A DNA stretch of 64,000 nt from Litchfieldia alkalitelluris (GCF_002019645.1 NZ_KV917374.1:1872696-1936695); one strand, 5' to 3'. Numbered from the stretch's first letter, positions 18,069-28,489 are shown. Notes: generated by a model from the letters alone, not told the origin. Numbers and translations are program-made.

Positions 18069-19223
18069 ATGCCGTTTTGCTTTTCGTGATAATCGATGTT
18101 TTAGTTTTCTAAATGCTTTTGCTTCAATTTGTCTAATTCGTTCCCGAGTTACTCCAAAAACCTTCCCTACTTCTTCTAATGTTCTTTCTCTTCCATCATC
18201 AATTCCATAACGTAATCGAAGAACATTTGCTTCTCTATCTGTCAGATCATCTAATATTTGATGGACATAAGCTTTTATATCATTACGTTCAGCCATAATT
18301 GCTGGATCGTTGTATTCGTTTTCGTAATACCCAATAACATGTTCTCGATCTGTTCCAATCATATCAAGCAACTGTGTCTCTTCACTACCTTCAGAAATAA
18401 TTGTATTTAAGGAAGAGAGATTAAGAAATTGATGTTCTACTAGTTTGACTTGAAGGTATTTTTCTTCAGAGATATCTAATTCCTTACAAAGGCCGGCAAT
18501 ATCAAGTTCATTTGTTATTTCATCAATAAACTTCTGTTCAGTTCTTTTTACTTTGAGAGCTAGATCGAACATATGAACAGGGACACGAATCGTTAGTCCC
18601 TTGTCAGCAATTGCTCTTGTCATCGCTTGTTTAATCCAATGAGTTGCATATGTGGAAAATTGAAAACCCATTGTAGGATCGTAACGTTTTAAAGCTTTCA
18701 TTAGGCCAAACATGCCCTCACCAACTAAATCGTCATAATCTAATTTGTGTTTTGCGTATCTTTCAGTATAAAATTTAGCATATTTCTTTACCAAGTTTGT
18801 ATTAGCTCTAATTAATCTTTGATGTGTAATATCATCGTAATTTGCTTGGTAAGTTTGAATCAATTGATCATTGTTTTTATAATCCTTTTTATTTTCTGTA
18901 GAAGAATCTACATTTGGCTTTAGTTCTGAGTTCAGCACATCGTCCAAATCTAAGTCATCAAGAAAATCATCTTCTTCTATTTCAACTGTTGATGGTGCTT
19001 CTTTTTTGGTGGTTGCATCTTGCTTATGGTTAATGATTTTTTTCTCTTCAATAATACAACCTTTATTAGATAAATATTCTTTTACGAATAATTCGTTTAC
19101 TTGTTCACCCATAATGTCTTCAATAATGCTTTTCGCTTCTGAAAGTGAAAAACGCTTATTCTTCTTAAACGTTTTATCTAACAAACTCAATATTTGATTC
19201 ATTGAGTTTTTTGGTACTTTCAT
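18054..19223 (-). CDS. Primary-type (RpoD-like) sigma-70 factor in an accessory island
   Basis: An RNA polymerase sigma factor with regions 2, 3 and 4. Region 2 is seen in LIRANTNLVKKYAKFYTE, YDDLVGEGMFGLMKALKRYD and STYATHWIKQAMTRAI. Region 4 is seen in LTDREANVLRLRYGIDDG and RTLEEVGKVFGVTRERIRQI, the RpoD signature. The first 110 residues are atypical: a helical segment, then an acidic patch EEDDFLDDLDLDDVL that recalls region 1.1. It is not the housekeeping gene, which in Bacillaceae sits by dnaG. The start used is the second ATG, with AGCAGGGATTTGC in front; the first ATG at 19241 lacks a site. It is divergent from the RecQ-like gene. Confidence 0.85.
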   Translation of the reverse strand: MKVPKNSMNQILSLLDKTFKKNKRFSLSEAKSIIEDIMGEQVNELFVKEYLSNKGCIIEEKKIINHKQDATTKKEAPSTVEIEEDDFLDDLDLDDVLNSELKPNVDSSTENKKDYKNNDQLIQTYQANYDDITHQRLIRANTNLVKKYAKFYTERYAKHKLDYDDLVGEGMFGLMKALKRYDPTMGFQFSTYATHWIKQAMTRAIADKGLTIRVPVHMFDLALKVKRTEQKFIDEITNELDIAGLCKELDISEEKYLQVKLVEHQFLNLSSLNTIISEGSEETQLLDMIGTDREHVIGYYENEYNDPAIMAERNDIKAYVHQILDDLTDREANVLRLRYGIDDGRERTLEEVGKVFGVTRERIRQIEAKAFRKLKHRLSRKAKRHDWVS

Positions 19224-19320
19224 GCAAATCCCTGCTTTCATTGCGTTTGACTTAAATATATATTAGTATATTTATAGATAATTTTAAACAAATATTTACA
19301 AATTTAATGGAGATGATACT

Positions 19321-22300
19321 GTGGTAATTTCTGCAAAAAAGCAATTAAGCAATCATATTAGTCATCTTAAGGAACAGTTTTCTTCGAAAAACATCTTATT
19401 AGTATTCAAGGGTTTCTCCCGTGAGTTCCTTACTAACATTGAAGAAGCTGATAAATTAATAAGTTTACCGGTAAACTCTACATTAGAGATCCTTCATGGA
19501 TCAAAAGCACAACTTCTACCAGAAGTATTTACAAAATTACCAGTACAAACAGGCGCAGTTTACTGGTGTACGTATGAAGAGTTTTTAACACTTGGTGCAA
19601 ATGAAATGCTTTCTCTCTATTCTGAAATAGTAATCATAAAAAACAACATATTCCATAAAACGTTTCCTGCATTATATGAAGTTCAAAATATGGAAGAGCT
19701 TTTTAATACTCATTTCAAAGATATGGATGAATATATTGAAGATGAAAGTGAACATCCATCGTTTAGTGTGTTCTCAAGCTATTATGGTGACCTAAAGTTA
19801 ATTGGAAGTAAATTTTATGTTACTTATGCTGAAGATAGTGATGAGTTGAACTTTTTCGATGTTCCAGACTTAATTAATGAGGACCTTGAGCAAAGTATGT
19901 ATGACCATGCTTACATTGAATTGTCAGAAGAAGAAGATGCTCTATTAGAGGTAATAGATAATATTATTACTAGAAGAATAAAAGAAAAAGAGGTCCATAT
20001 TACTTTTTCTGGGGAACTTGAATCATTTCCAAATAACTATAAAAATCGAATCGCATTGCTGCAAAAGCTTTATAATGATTTTTATGAAATAAGACTTTCC
20101 ACAAAAACAATGCAGGAAAAAGAGGAAATCGATGAACAACCCTATGTTGAAATCCTTAAAGAATACTGGGGGTTTGACTCTTTCCGTCCTTTAAAAATGT
20201 ACAAAAATGTAAATGATGCTGTTAATAAGAAAGAGACCATAACCATCTCACAAACGCAAATCATTGATGATATTGTTAAACAGTCAAAAAGAGCTCTTAA
20301 TAACGAAACACCAAATGATATTTTCGTCACATCACCTACTGGTGCAGGTAAATCAGTAATGTTTCAGATACCGGCTATTTATTTAGCTAAAAACTATAGA
20401 GCAATGACTATTGTTATTTCGCCACTAATTGGGTTGATGGCTGATCAAGTACAGGGTCTACAAAGTAGAAATGTGGAGATGTCTGCAACAATAAATTCAG
20501 ATATTACACCTGTAGAAAAAATGGAAATCATTGAAAAAATTAAAGACGAAAAGATCTCTATTTTATATATCTCACCAGAAACATTATTAAGCCGCTCAGA
20601 TATTACACAGCTGATTGGAGATCGTCGAATTGGGTTATTTGTTATTGATGAAGCACATATCGTAACGACTTGGGGGAAGGCATTTAGATCTGACTATTGG
20701 TATCTAGGAAATTACCTACAAAAGCTTCGTAAAGATGTAGAAAAGCAGTTCCCAATCGCTACTTTTACTGCGACGGCAATTTATGGTGGAATTGAGGATA
20801 TGTATAGCGAAACTAGAGATAGTTTAAATTTACAAAACGTTATTAGCTATTTTGGATATGTAAAACGTGATGATCTCGAAGTACGAATTAAACAAAAGGA
20901 TCTCGAGAAAGATCGTTTTAATGAGTATATTCACGATAAGTTTAAAATTCTATTAGCTCGTATCGACCAGTTTATTTCAAAAAAGAAGAAAACGTTAGTT
21001 TATTTCCCTACTGTGAAGTTAATTCATGATTTCTTGCAATTTGCAAAAGTTTATGGTGGAGAAGAGATTCATTCACAGATTTCTTATTATTACGGTTCAC
21101 TAGAAAAAGACAAAAAGAATGCAAATTATATGATGTACAAGCAAAACGAATCAAAGGTTATGCTTGCTACCAAGGCATTCGGGATGGGTATTGATATACC
21201 TGATATTAATATTGTATATCATTTTGCCCCAACAGGTAATGTTTGTGACTATATCCAAGAGATTGGAAGAGCTGCCCGTGACCCTAAAATAAAAGGCTAT
21301 GCCTTCTTTGATTACTTGCCGAAGGATTTCGTTCATGTGAATAGATTACATGGAATTTCAACAATTAAGAGATTCCAATTAATCCAAGTCATGGAGAAGA
21401 TTTTAAAGCTCTTAGAGCAAAATGATGACAATAATAAAGCTACTCGTAACCTATTAGTAAGTGCAGATGAATTTAGATATATATTTGAAAAGAAAAATGC
21501 TGTTGACCCAAAAAATGATGATTTTGATAATAAGTTAAAAACAGCACTATTAATTATTGAAAAAGGTTTTAAAGCAGTGCTGGAATATTCACCATTAATA
21601 GCTCGTCCAAGAAGTATCTTTGCTACAGAATATTTTCTGATTCAACCAGAGAAATTTAATAAAATACCTGCAAAGTTTAAAAGATACTTTCGTCTCATTA
21701 GAGATAATTCTAGGCATGGACAAGGAAATATTTATATTTGTAACATGAAAGGAATCTGGGAGGAGAATTTCCAAAAGCTTTCATATCCACAGTTTAAACA
21801 TTTCTTTCATACAAAAGATACTAGCTTAAAGCTCTCTTTCCTAGACTTGTTACAACCAATCATGCAATTAGAGTTAACTCTTAAAGATGAGGATTACAAA
21901 ATTACAAAAGGAAGATTAAATCAGTTTATTTCTAAGATTGGTATGATTTTTGGGGAGTATTCAAGATCTAGCGAGTATTTTTCAATAGAAGAGTTTGCAA
22001 GAGAATTAAGTAAAAAGACGGGCTTCAATAAATACCTTAGTGAAAACATAGCACAAATCCTCCTTACAAGTGCTGATTCATATGATCGATTAAAGAAAAG
22101 AGAAACAAACTTCTACAATCGCTTCTTGAAATTCCACGAAGGTAAAGGACCTAATGGGAAGTATACGATGCAAAGTGCATCTTATGCTGAATTTACAGAT
22201 TGGATTTTACAAGACACTGAGAAGTTATTTATAGGAACAAAAACTATTAAATTAACTGATAATTTATTTGAGTCCTATTTACCGAAATTCCCTAGAGAAG

Positions 22301-22641
22301 TAAACGAAAAGACGTTTATCCTTTTAGGAATATTAGAAGCGTTTGGTTTGCTAGTATATAAAGTGAATGGTGGAATTAATCCTGAAATCTTCATTCGTAT
22401 CAACTCTCGAATGCAACTTGATCGTGTGGTTAAAAACCCTTCAAGGTATGAAAACTCTGTTTTAAGTAATGTATACAAGAGGCATAAAACTTCTGTTGAA
22501 ATGTTAACTTATCTATTTAAGAAAGAAGTATCGTCTCAACAATTTTGGGATTCTATTGAAGATTATTTTTTAGGAACCCTTCCTACCGAAGTTATAGAAA
22601 ACCTAGAAAAAGAAGAAGAAGCAAGAAAAGTAAAGAAATGA
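19321..22641 (+). CDS. Large RecQ-like helicase, 1106 aa
   Basis: A superfamily 2 3'-5' DNA helicase core lies in the middle (about 310-690): SPTGAGKS (338-345), ISPLIGLMADQV, VIDEAH (441-446), the RecQ aromatic loop TTWGKAFRSDYW, TFTATA, and motif VI QEIGRAARD. Around it are about 300 N-terminal residues, acidic and not recognised, and about 420 C-terminal residues with no obvious RecQ zinc site or HRDC domain. It starts GTG after AATGGAGATGATACT. At 1106 residues it is nearly twice a standard RecQ. Divergent transcription from the sigma factor gene, with only 97 bases between, suggests a functional pair. Confidence 0.85.
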   Translation: MVISAKKQLSNHISHLKEQFSSKNILLVFKGFSREFLTNIEEADKLISLPVNSTLEILHGSKAQLLPEVFTKLPVQTGAVYWCTYEEFLTLGANEMLSLYSEIVIIKNNIFHKTFPALYEVQNMEELFNTHFKDMDEYIEDESEHPSFSVFSSYYGDLKLIGSKFYVTYAEDSDELNFFDVPDLINEDLEQSMYDHAYIELSEEEDALLEVIDNIITRRIKEKEVHITFSGELESFPNNYKNRIALLQKLYNDFYEIRLSTKTMQEKEEIDEQPYVEILKEYWGFDSFRPLKMYKNVNDAVNKKETITISQTQIIDDIVKQSKRALNNETPNDIFVTSPTGAGKSVMFQIPAIYLAKNYRAMTIVISPLIGLMADQVQGLQSRNVEMSATINSDITPVEKMEIIEKIKDEKISILYISPETLLSRSDITQLIGDRRIGLFVIDEAHIVTTWGKAFRSDYWYLGNYLQKLRKDVEKQFPIATFTATAIYGGIEDMYSETRDSLNLQNVISYFGYVKRDDLEVRIKQKDLEKDRFNEYIHDKFKILLARIDQFISKKKKTLVYFPTVKLIHDFLQFAKVYGGEEIHSQISYYYGSLEKDKKNANYMMYKQNESKVMLATKAFGMGIDIPDINIVYHFAPTGNVCDYIQEIGRAARDPKIKGYAFFDYLPKDFVHVNRLHGISTIKRFQLIQVMEKILKLLEQNDDNNKATRNLLVSADEFRYIFEKKNAVDPKNDDFDNKLKTALLIIEKGFKAVLEYSPLIARPRSIFATEYFLIQPEKFNKIPAKFKRYFRLIRDNSRHGQGNIYICNMKGIWEENFQKLSYPQFKHFFHTKDTSLKLSFLDLLQPIMQLELTLKDEDYKITKGRLNQFISKIGMIFGEYSRSSEYFSIEEFARELSKKTGFNKYLSENIAQILLTSADSYDRLKKRETNFYNRFLKFHEGKGPNGKYTMQSASYAEFTDWILQDTEKLFIGTKTIKLTDNLFESYLPKFPREVNEKTFILLGILEAFGLLVYKVNGGINPEIFIRINSRMQLDRVVKNPSRYENSVLSNVYKRHKTSVEMLTYLFKKEVSSQQFWDSIEDYFLGTLPTEVIENLEKEEEARKVKK

Positions 22642-22649
22642 TTAGCTTA

Positions 22650-22678
22650 AGGCGCACTTTAACGGGTGCGTCTTTTTA
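22650..22678 (+). terminator. Intrinsic terminator after the RecQ-like gene
   Basis: GGCGCAC and GTGCGTC form a stem with an 8-base loop, then TTTTTATT. Confidence 0.75.
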
Positions 22679-22727
22679 TTAGAATTATGGTAAAATATGC
22701 TAAGGGGAACAGCCAGGAGGAATTTTG

Positions 22728-25259
22728 ATGATCAGACAGTTGTTAAGGAGATTTGCAGAAAAGACGAAAGAAGTTACAACTTTAAGCACACAAAAGCCAA
22801 ATTGGATTACAAAGGTTGATGAGACAGGATTACACGTAGAAACACAATCCTCACGTGAGAAGTACTCTAGAGGTGAAAAAAGTCGCCCTTATTATTACAT
22901 ATCATTTGATTTCTTAATGGATGCTTGGGAAGAATTCATATCTGTTAGAAATGCCTCAAAAGATGATTTTATCAGAACACAAGGTAGATCTTCGTTTATA
23001 ATGGCGTTTTTTCATGAGTTACCTTTTGTTGAAAAATCAGAAAAAGATAACAAAACGTCAATACGCCTAAAAGAATTCACAACAGATCAACTTCCAGAAG
23101 CTAGTTTAGAGCAAACAATTACGTTGCTTAAAGAAATATTAATAGAAGATCTAAATCCTAAAAATATATCTAATAAATACAATGAGGACAGTATAAAACG
23201 GTTAAAGCTCCGCGCACGTCAAGGTTTAAAAATACTTGGAATGCTAGATGAAAACTATGGTGTTATGACTGAGGTAATCGATAAATATAAAGAGACTAAA
23301 GATGAGTCTGATTTTATAGCAACTCAAATAAAACAGCATCCATATCTTTCGTTAATTTATGATCTACTTGTGTTTATTCCTGATCTGGATAAATCAGATA
23401 AACTCTCCTTTCTTTCAGACATCGGAAGATTACTTGTAAGGAACTCGATGGGACAAAATCAGATGGTAGAATCAGTTGCAGAATATCGAACAAGAAATAT
23501 CCTTAATTGGTTCAAGGAATGTGGGATGGTAGACGAGGAGTGGAATATCGTGGCTGAAGAGAAGCTTAGTCCTCAGTTATTAAAGGTGATGAACGAATTT
23601 TTAGAAGCGCGACAAGGTCCTTTTTCAAGTCATCCATTAGGTAGATTATTAAGGCATGAGATCCCTTCGACGATTAAGGATTTTCCTTTTATCAATGAAA
23701 ACTATGAAGTTACCGGGTCAATTGGAAAAGGTAACTGGACAACAGTGCCATGGATTGCCATTATGAATAGGCAAATTACAGTATCTACTCAACGAGGCTA
23801 TTATATCGTTTATTTATTTAGTGATGATATGAAAAGGTTGTATTTAACCTTTGCTCAAGGGGTTACTGAAACTGCTAAAGATGAAATGATTAGAATTAAT
23901 GAAGAGATTCGGACTTCTATTGAAATGAATCCAAGAGTGCATAAAGACAATAACTTGGATTTGGGTGAAACAAAGAAGGCAAGGGATTATACTGAATCTG
24001 TTGCTGCATATATTTCATATCATATAGAAAGTTTTCCTAGTGAACAGCAGCTAATTAAAGATTTGGAAGATATGGTGAAGTATTATGAGGAATATATTTC
24101 ACTGAAAACCTATTCACCTAAAGAAAGAGAAAGTGTAGTGATTGAGGATGAACCTAAATTGCGAACAATAAATGAAATTATCAATCATATCGATGCTTAC
24201 ATAACTAGTAAAGGTTTTTATTATGAAAAAGAAGAAGTTCAAAATTTATACTTGTCTCTTCGTACAAAACCATTTGTGATCTTATCTGGGATTTCAGGTA
24301 CAGGAAAAACGATGGTGGTGAAATGGTTAGCGGAAAGTGTTGGGGCAACAAAGGATAATGGTCAGTTTACATTAATTCCTGTTCGACCTGATTGGAATGA
24401 TGGATCTGACTTATTAGGTTATGTTGATATTAAGGGAGATTTTATTGAAGGCCCATTAACAAATGTGATAAAGAAGGCGCAAGAGAATTCGGACAAGCCT
24501 TATTTTGTCTTACTTGACGAGATGAATCTTGCTCGTGTTGAGTATTATTTTAGTGATGTGTTAAGTGTTATGGAAAGTCGAGAGCTAGTTGGAAATAACT
24601 TGAGTACCTTGCCATTGATCAAAGAAGAAGTGGCAGGAGAACTTATTGGGTTTCCGCCAAACGTCTATATTATTGGAACAGTGAACATGGATGAAACGAC
24701 ACATCCTTTTAGTAAAAAAGTGTTAGACCGTGCAAACACGATTGAGTTTAATGATGTGAACTTAGAAAATTTGGCGTTTTTAAATAATCAGTCACACGTT
24801 GATCCTGTTCATTTACATAACCATAGCTTTGTCAGCAGCTATATTCACCTTAAGGATGTATATAGACTTCATGCTGATGTTGTTGAACATGCAACAGCAG
24901 AATTAGTTAAAATAAATAACATACTTAAGCCCCTTGGTGCTCATGTGGGGTACCGTGTTCGTGATGAGATAAGCTTTTACCTAGCTTACAATAAGCAAGG
25001 TAATGTGATGACTGAAAATCAAGCAATGGACCGCTGCATTTTACAAAAGATTCTTCCGCGAATTTCTGGTAGTGACTCCAGGGTAGAACGTGTCTTGATT
25101 GGTTTATATAAATTATTTACAAACAAGGAAGTACCTTTAGACCTGGATAATATTGAAGATGAGCTGAAGTTATCAAAATACCCGAGGAGTACCAACAAAG
25201 TTATCGAAATGCTTAGGAGGCTAAATGATGATGGTTTTACCTCATTCTGGATTAGCTAA
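22728..25259 (+). CDS. McrB-like AAA+ protein with DUF3578 domain
   Basis: McrB-type AAA+ motors use GTP to drive McrC-type nucleases along DNA in type IV restriction. Here an N-terminal domain of unknown type (about 1-130) may read DNA. A DUF3578/MrcB domain follows at about 330-460, recognised by GKGNWTTVPWIAIMNR and QRGYYIVYLFSDDMKRLYL. The AAA+ domain has Walker A GISGTGKT (521-528), Walker B FVLLDEMNLAR (about 595), and sensor GTVNMDETTHPFSKKVLDRA. ATG at 22728 is 7 bases after AGGAGG. It overlaps the next gene by 35 bases, as expected for an McrBC-like pair. Confidence 0.87.
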   Translation: MIRQLLRRFAEKTKEVTTLSTQKPNWITKVDETGLHVETQSSREKYSRGEKSRPYYYISFDFLMDAWEEFISVRNASKDDFIRTQGRSSFIMAFFHELPFVEKSEKDNKTSIRLKEFTTDQLPEASLEQTITLLKEILIEDLNPKNISNKYNEDSIKRLKLRARQGLKILGMLDENYGVMTEVIDKYKETKDESDFIATQIKQHPYLSLIYDLLVFIPDLDKSDKLSFLSDIGRLLVRNSMGQNQMVESVAEYRTRNILNWFKECGMVDEEWNIVAEEKLSPQLLKVMNEFLEARQGPFSSHPLGRLLRHEIPSTIKDFPFINENYEVTGSIGKGNWTTVPWIAIMNRQITVSTQRGYYIVYLFSDDMKRLYLTFAQGVTETAKDEMIRINEEIRTSIEMNPRVHKDNNLDLGETKKARDYTESVAAYISYHIESFPSEQQLIKDLEDMVKYYEEYISLKTYSPKERESVVIEDEPKLRTINEIINHIDAYITSKGFYYEKEEVQNLYLSLRTKPFVILSGISGTGKTMVVKWLAESVGATKDNGQFTLIPVRPDWNDGSDLLGYVDIKGDFIEGPLTNVIKKAQENSDKPYFVLLDEMNLARVEYYFSDVLSVMESRELVGNNLSTLPLIKEEVAGELIGFPPNVYIIGTVNMDETTHPFSKKVLDRANTIEFNDVNLENLAFLNNQSHVDPVHLHNHSFVSSYIHLKDVYRLHADVVEHATAELVKINNILKPLGAHVGYRVRDEISFYLAYNKQGNVMTENQAMDRCILQKILPRISGSDSRVERVLIGLYKLFTNKEVPLDLDNIEDELKLSKYPRSTNKVIEMLRRLNDDGFTSFWIS

Positions 25260-27699
25260 GGAAGAAGTAGAGCTTGTTACCATTGAAACCAAAGACTTTT
25301 CACTTATTATAAAAGGAAAGCCGTTTCATGAAAGATATGTTGGATTGCAAGAATATCGAAAGTTGAATAAACAAGATGTAATGCTTTTTGATGTGAAAGG
25401 ATCCAATATTGATGAGATAAAAGTTTTTAATATCGATAAACAGGAACAAGATAACAACTTTGATCATTTAAGACCTATTTTCTTTGAAAATGGAATTTAT
25501 CAGGTAATGGTGTCACCAAAAGAAGACAAAGACTTATCCTTTTATCATGAGCATCCTTTATTGAGAAATGCAATCGATCGGGTCAAGATTGGTAAGTCCT
25601 ATGTTTTATTAGGTAATCTACAATTCCAAAATGAAATTGGCTATTCAACGTTCGAGATTCGAGAGAATAAGGATACATTATTAGAGGTAACACTTGAGAT
25701 CTTTCCAACAAAGCTAGACTATAAGGATGATTATCGAAAGCTTTTAGAAGAAGTGAATGATGAGATTTACAATCTTGCTTTTCACTTTCTAAAAAAAACG
25801 TATCATAGTGCGAAAACTAGGCTAGAAGGAAACCCATCTCCAGCAGAGTTCTTTCGGTTAATTTCTGTCTATTTTACATCGTTTATAAAGTCAATTGAAC
25901 AAATTGAACGACAGCCACATCATCGATTAGAAAAAAGGTATGACATGGTGAGAGGTGATCGTCTAAAACACATTGATTCTTTTGGAAGAGATTATCTTCG
26001 TAAAAATAGTCAGGTATTTTTAGAAGTTGATCATGGTATCAGATTTTGCAAGCAAAAATACATGCCAATCAAGGGAATGTCTGTTAAAAAAGAAATCACC
26101 TATGACACCCATGAAAATCGTCTCGTGAAATGGATGATGTTGAGGTTATTCTGGAAGCTAGAGGACATGAATGAGCGTTTAGGAAATAATAGAAGGTGGA
26201 ACGAAGGTGAGCGAGATAAGGAAATTCTAGAACTTGTAACAGAAATGAAAAGGAAGTTAGAGTCTAAGTTAAAATCTTCCCTTTGGAAAGACTTACCTAA
26301 GCCTAATCGAACCATTTCTAGCCTAGTACTTCAGCTAGCTCCTGGATATAGAGATGCTTATCAAATCTTTTTAACTGTTTCGAAAGGTCTCACCTTGCAA
26401 AGTGGCATTTATAAAATGTCTGTAAAAGATGTAGCTACCCTATATGAATACTGGACATATCTCAAGCTAGGGCAAATTCTTGGTAAGAAGTACGAGTTGA
26501 TTAGTCAAGATATCATTAAGGTGAATAGAGAAGGATTATATGTAAATCTTGAAGCTAATCGCCAAGCTACTAGAATTTACAAACATCCAGTAACAAATGA
26601 AAAAATAATACTCACTTATCAAAAATATGAAGGTAACTTGCCTACAATTTCTCAAAAGCCTGACACGATGTTGAGTATAGGGAAGAAGGGTGAAGACTAT
26701 TCTTTCAATTATGTATTTGATGCAAAATATAGAATTGATTTTGCCTCTTCGGGTAGTTACTACGGCAATAAATATGTCACCCCTGGCCCAATGGAGGAAG
26801 ATATAAATACGATGCACAGGTACAGAGATTCCATTGTTGCCGAGCAGGGTGGTGGACCTTATGAAAGAACAGCATTCGGTGCATATGTCTTGTTTCCTTG
26901 GGATCAAGAGCATCTTTATCAGGACCATCACTTTTACAAAAGTATAGAGAAGGTTAATATCGGAGGATTTCCTTTTTTACCAAATGCAACAAATATGGTG
27001 GAGAGGTTTGTTGAGAATTTAATTGAAAAGAGTCCGGAAGAAATTCAGAAGGAAGGTATTCTTCCACGAGGTTCAATTGAAAAATGGAAGGAAACAATCC
27101 AAGAAAAGGTTTTGGTTGGAGTAGTTTCTACATTTGAAGAATATCAATACTCTATTCAGAACTTAGCCTATAAAATATCTACCTCTTCCTTAAGAAAAGG
27201 TTGGCAGGAAGCAAAGTATATTGCTCTTTACCTAACAAAAGAGGTAGGCGGGAAGAATGGTGTTGTATGCTACGGCAAGATCGTACATGTTGATATAAAT
27301 AATAGCTACGTTAACTTTCATATTGAGATCTGGAAAGATTTAAGTAAAGTCATTAAACCAGTAAACTATGGGCTAGCCACTTACATGGTAACGACACTTA
27401 ATAATCTAGAAGATGCTAGTGAGCTACCAGAGCTATTTATGAAATCTGAAGAAGAAAGAGTCATTTGGAAAATGCTGCGGCGAGTGTCTGATAAGATTAA
27501 GATCGACCTAGATCACTCAACAATTGATGAAGCAAAAAGAGTAAATAAGTATGAAGTTAAAGATGTTGAAATAACACTTAAACATCAAGAAGGACTTGTT
27601 GAATTCAGTTCTGTCACCGATACAAATATAGTCAAAGTTGAAGAACTACTAAATAGTCCTTCACATGTATTTAAAATACTAATGACTTATTTTAAATAG
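25225..27699 (+). CDS. DUF2357 protein with PD-(D/E)XK nuclease, McrC-like partner
   Basis: The N-terminal part fits DUF2357 (for example HPLLRNAIDRVKIGKSYVLL and HHRLEKRYDMVRGDRL). A PD-(D/E)XK nuclease core follows: P479-D480 (QKPDTMLSIG), then D499-A-K501 in YVFDAKYRIDF. This is the nuclease subunit paired with the AAA+ protein upstream. At 824 residues it is much larger than classical McrC (about 350) and carries an extra C-terminal region of about 250 residues that I do not recognise. Three tandem ATG codons follow AGGAGGCTAA. The gene ends in a terminator. Confidence 0.85.
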   Translation: MMMVLPHSGLAKEEVELVTIETKDFSLIIKGKPFHERYVGLQEYRKLNKQDVMLFDVKGSNIDEIKVFNIDKQEQDNNFDHLRPIFFENGIYQVMVSPKEDKDLSFYHEHPLLRNAIDRVKIGKSYVLLGNLQFQNEIGYSTFEIRENKDTLLEVTLEIFPTKLDYKDDYRKLLEEVNDEIYNLAFHFLKKTYHSAKTRLEGNPSPAEFFRLISVYFTSFIKSIEQIERQPHHRLEKRYDMVRGDRLKHIDSFGRDYLRKNSQVFLEVDHGIRFCKQKYMPIKGMSVKKEITYDTHENRLVKWMMLRLFWKLEDMNERLGNNRRWNEGERDKEILELVTEMKRKLESKLKSSLWKDLPKPNRTISSLVLQLAPGYRDAYQIFLTVSKGLTLQSGIYKMSVKDVATLYEYWTYLKLGQILGKKYELISQDIIKVNREGLYVNLEANRQATRIYKHPVTNEKIILTYQKYEGNLPTISQKPDTMLSIGKKGEDYSFNYVFDAKYRIDFASSGSYYGNKYVTPGPMEEDINTMHRYRDSIVAEQGGGPYERTAFGAYVLFPWDQEHLYQDHHFYKSIEKVNIGGFPFLPNATNMVERFVENLIEKSPEEIQKEGILPRGSIEKWKETIQEKVLVGVVSTFEEYQYSIQNLAYKISTSSLRKGWQEAKYIALYLTKEVGGKNGVVCYGKIVHVDINNSYVNFHIEIWKDLSKVIKPVNYGLATYMVTTLNNLEDASELPELFMKSEEERVIWKMLRRVSDKIKIDLDHSTIDEAKRVNKYEVKDVEITLKHQEGLVEFSSVTDTNIVKVEELLNSPSHVFKILMTYFK

Positions 27700-27728
27700 G
27701 CTTAACTCTTTTGGGTTAAGTCTTTTTT
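27699..27728 (+). terminator. Intrinsic terminator of the McrB/DUF2357 operon
   Basis: GGCTTAAC and GTTAAGTC form the stem, with TTTTTT after it. It begins at the stop codon. Confidence 0.85.
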
Positions 27729-27810
27729 CTTGTATTGCGATAAAAGATGTATACCTATCATTTAGAGTTGATGTAAAATATTAGAAAAAAGGTTTGTTAG
27801 GGGTATATTT

Positions 27811-28458
27811 ATGTCGTCTAAATACAATAAATTAGTTCGTGATAAGATTCCTTCAATCATAAAGGATTCAGGGAGAAGGTGTAATGTTGAAAGATTAAAT
27901 GAGAAGGAATACAAAAGTAGACTGAAAGAAAAATTGGAAGAAGAAGTACAGGAATACCTTGATGCAACTGATCAGGGCGAATCACTTGGAGAACTTGCAG
28001 ATATACTTGAAGTAATTCATGCACTAGCAGAAACACACGGTACATCAATTCGAGAGGTTGAAAGAATTCGGTTACAAAAAGCCGAAGAGCGTGGTGGATT
28101 TAATGAGCGGATTCTATTGATTAATACTGATACTTTTACGGAGGATTATAAGGAAGTAAAGGTAGGGGAGCTTGTACAATCAACAATGAGAAACCTTGCT
28201 AGTTCAAATAAGCTCTCAGCAGATAAGATCCAGTTTTTATGCGATTATAAATATAGTAAAAGAACTTTTGATATAAACTATCCATTTTTAATTAAACTAC
28301 AACCAGAAATTCCAATAGATGAACAGGGGATTTTCAATGGATATAACCGTTATTGGAAGAAACCAATACTAATCAATGGTGAACGTTATTTAATGTGCAG
28401 TCAATGGTATGATCGAAATAAACCTAAATTCATGAATTGGGTCCAAGAGCAAAATTAA
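27811..28458 (+). CDS. MazG-like NTP pyrophosphohydrolase fused to an unknown C-terminal domain
   Basis: Residues 1-110 match the phosphoribosyl-ATP pyrophosphohydrolase-like all-alpha NTPase family: YNKLVRDKIPSIIKDSG, KLEEEVQEYLDA and GELADILEVIHALAE supply the acidic metal-binding E/E...E/D residues. Such enzymes hydrolyse non-canonical or alarmone-like nucleotides. Residues 120-215 are an added domain, basic and aromatic (GYNRYWKKPILING, RYLMCSQWYDRNKPKF), that I cannot name; it may bind nucleic acid. RBS TAGGGGTATATTT. It appears co-directional with the next gene, 31 bases apart. Confidence 0.8.
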   Translation: MSSKYNKLVRDKIPSIIKDSGRRCNVERLNEKEYKSRLKEKLEEEVQEYLDATDQGESLGELADILEVIHALAETHGTSIREVERIRLQKAEERGGFNERILLINTDTFTEDYKEVKVGELVQSTMRNLASSNKLSADKIQFLCDYKYSKRTFDINYPFLIKLQPEIPIDEQGIFNGYNRYWKKPILINGERYLMCSQWYDRNKPKFMNWVQEQN

Positions 28459-28489
28459 GTGAAAGTTTATAGTCAAAGGGGAATTCGTA

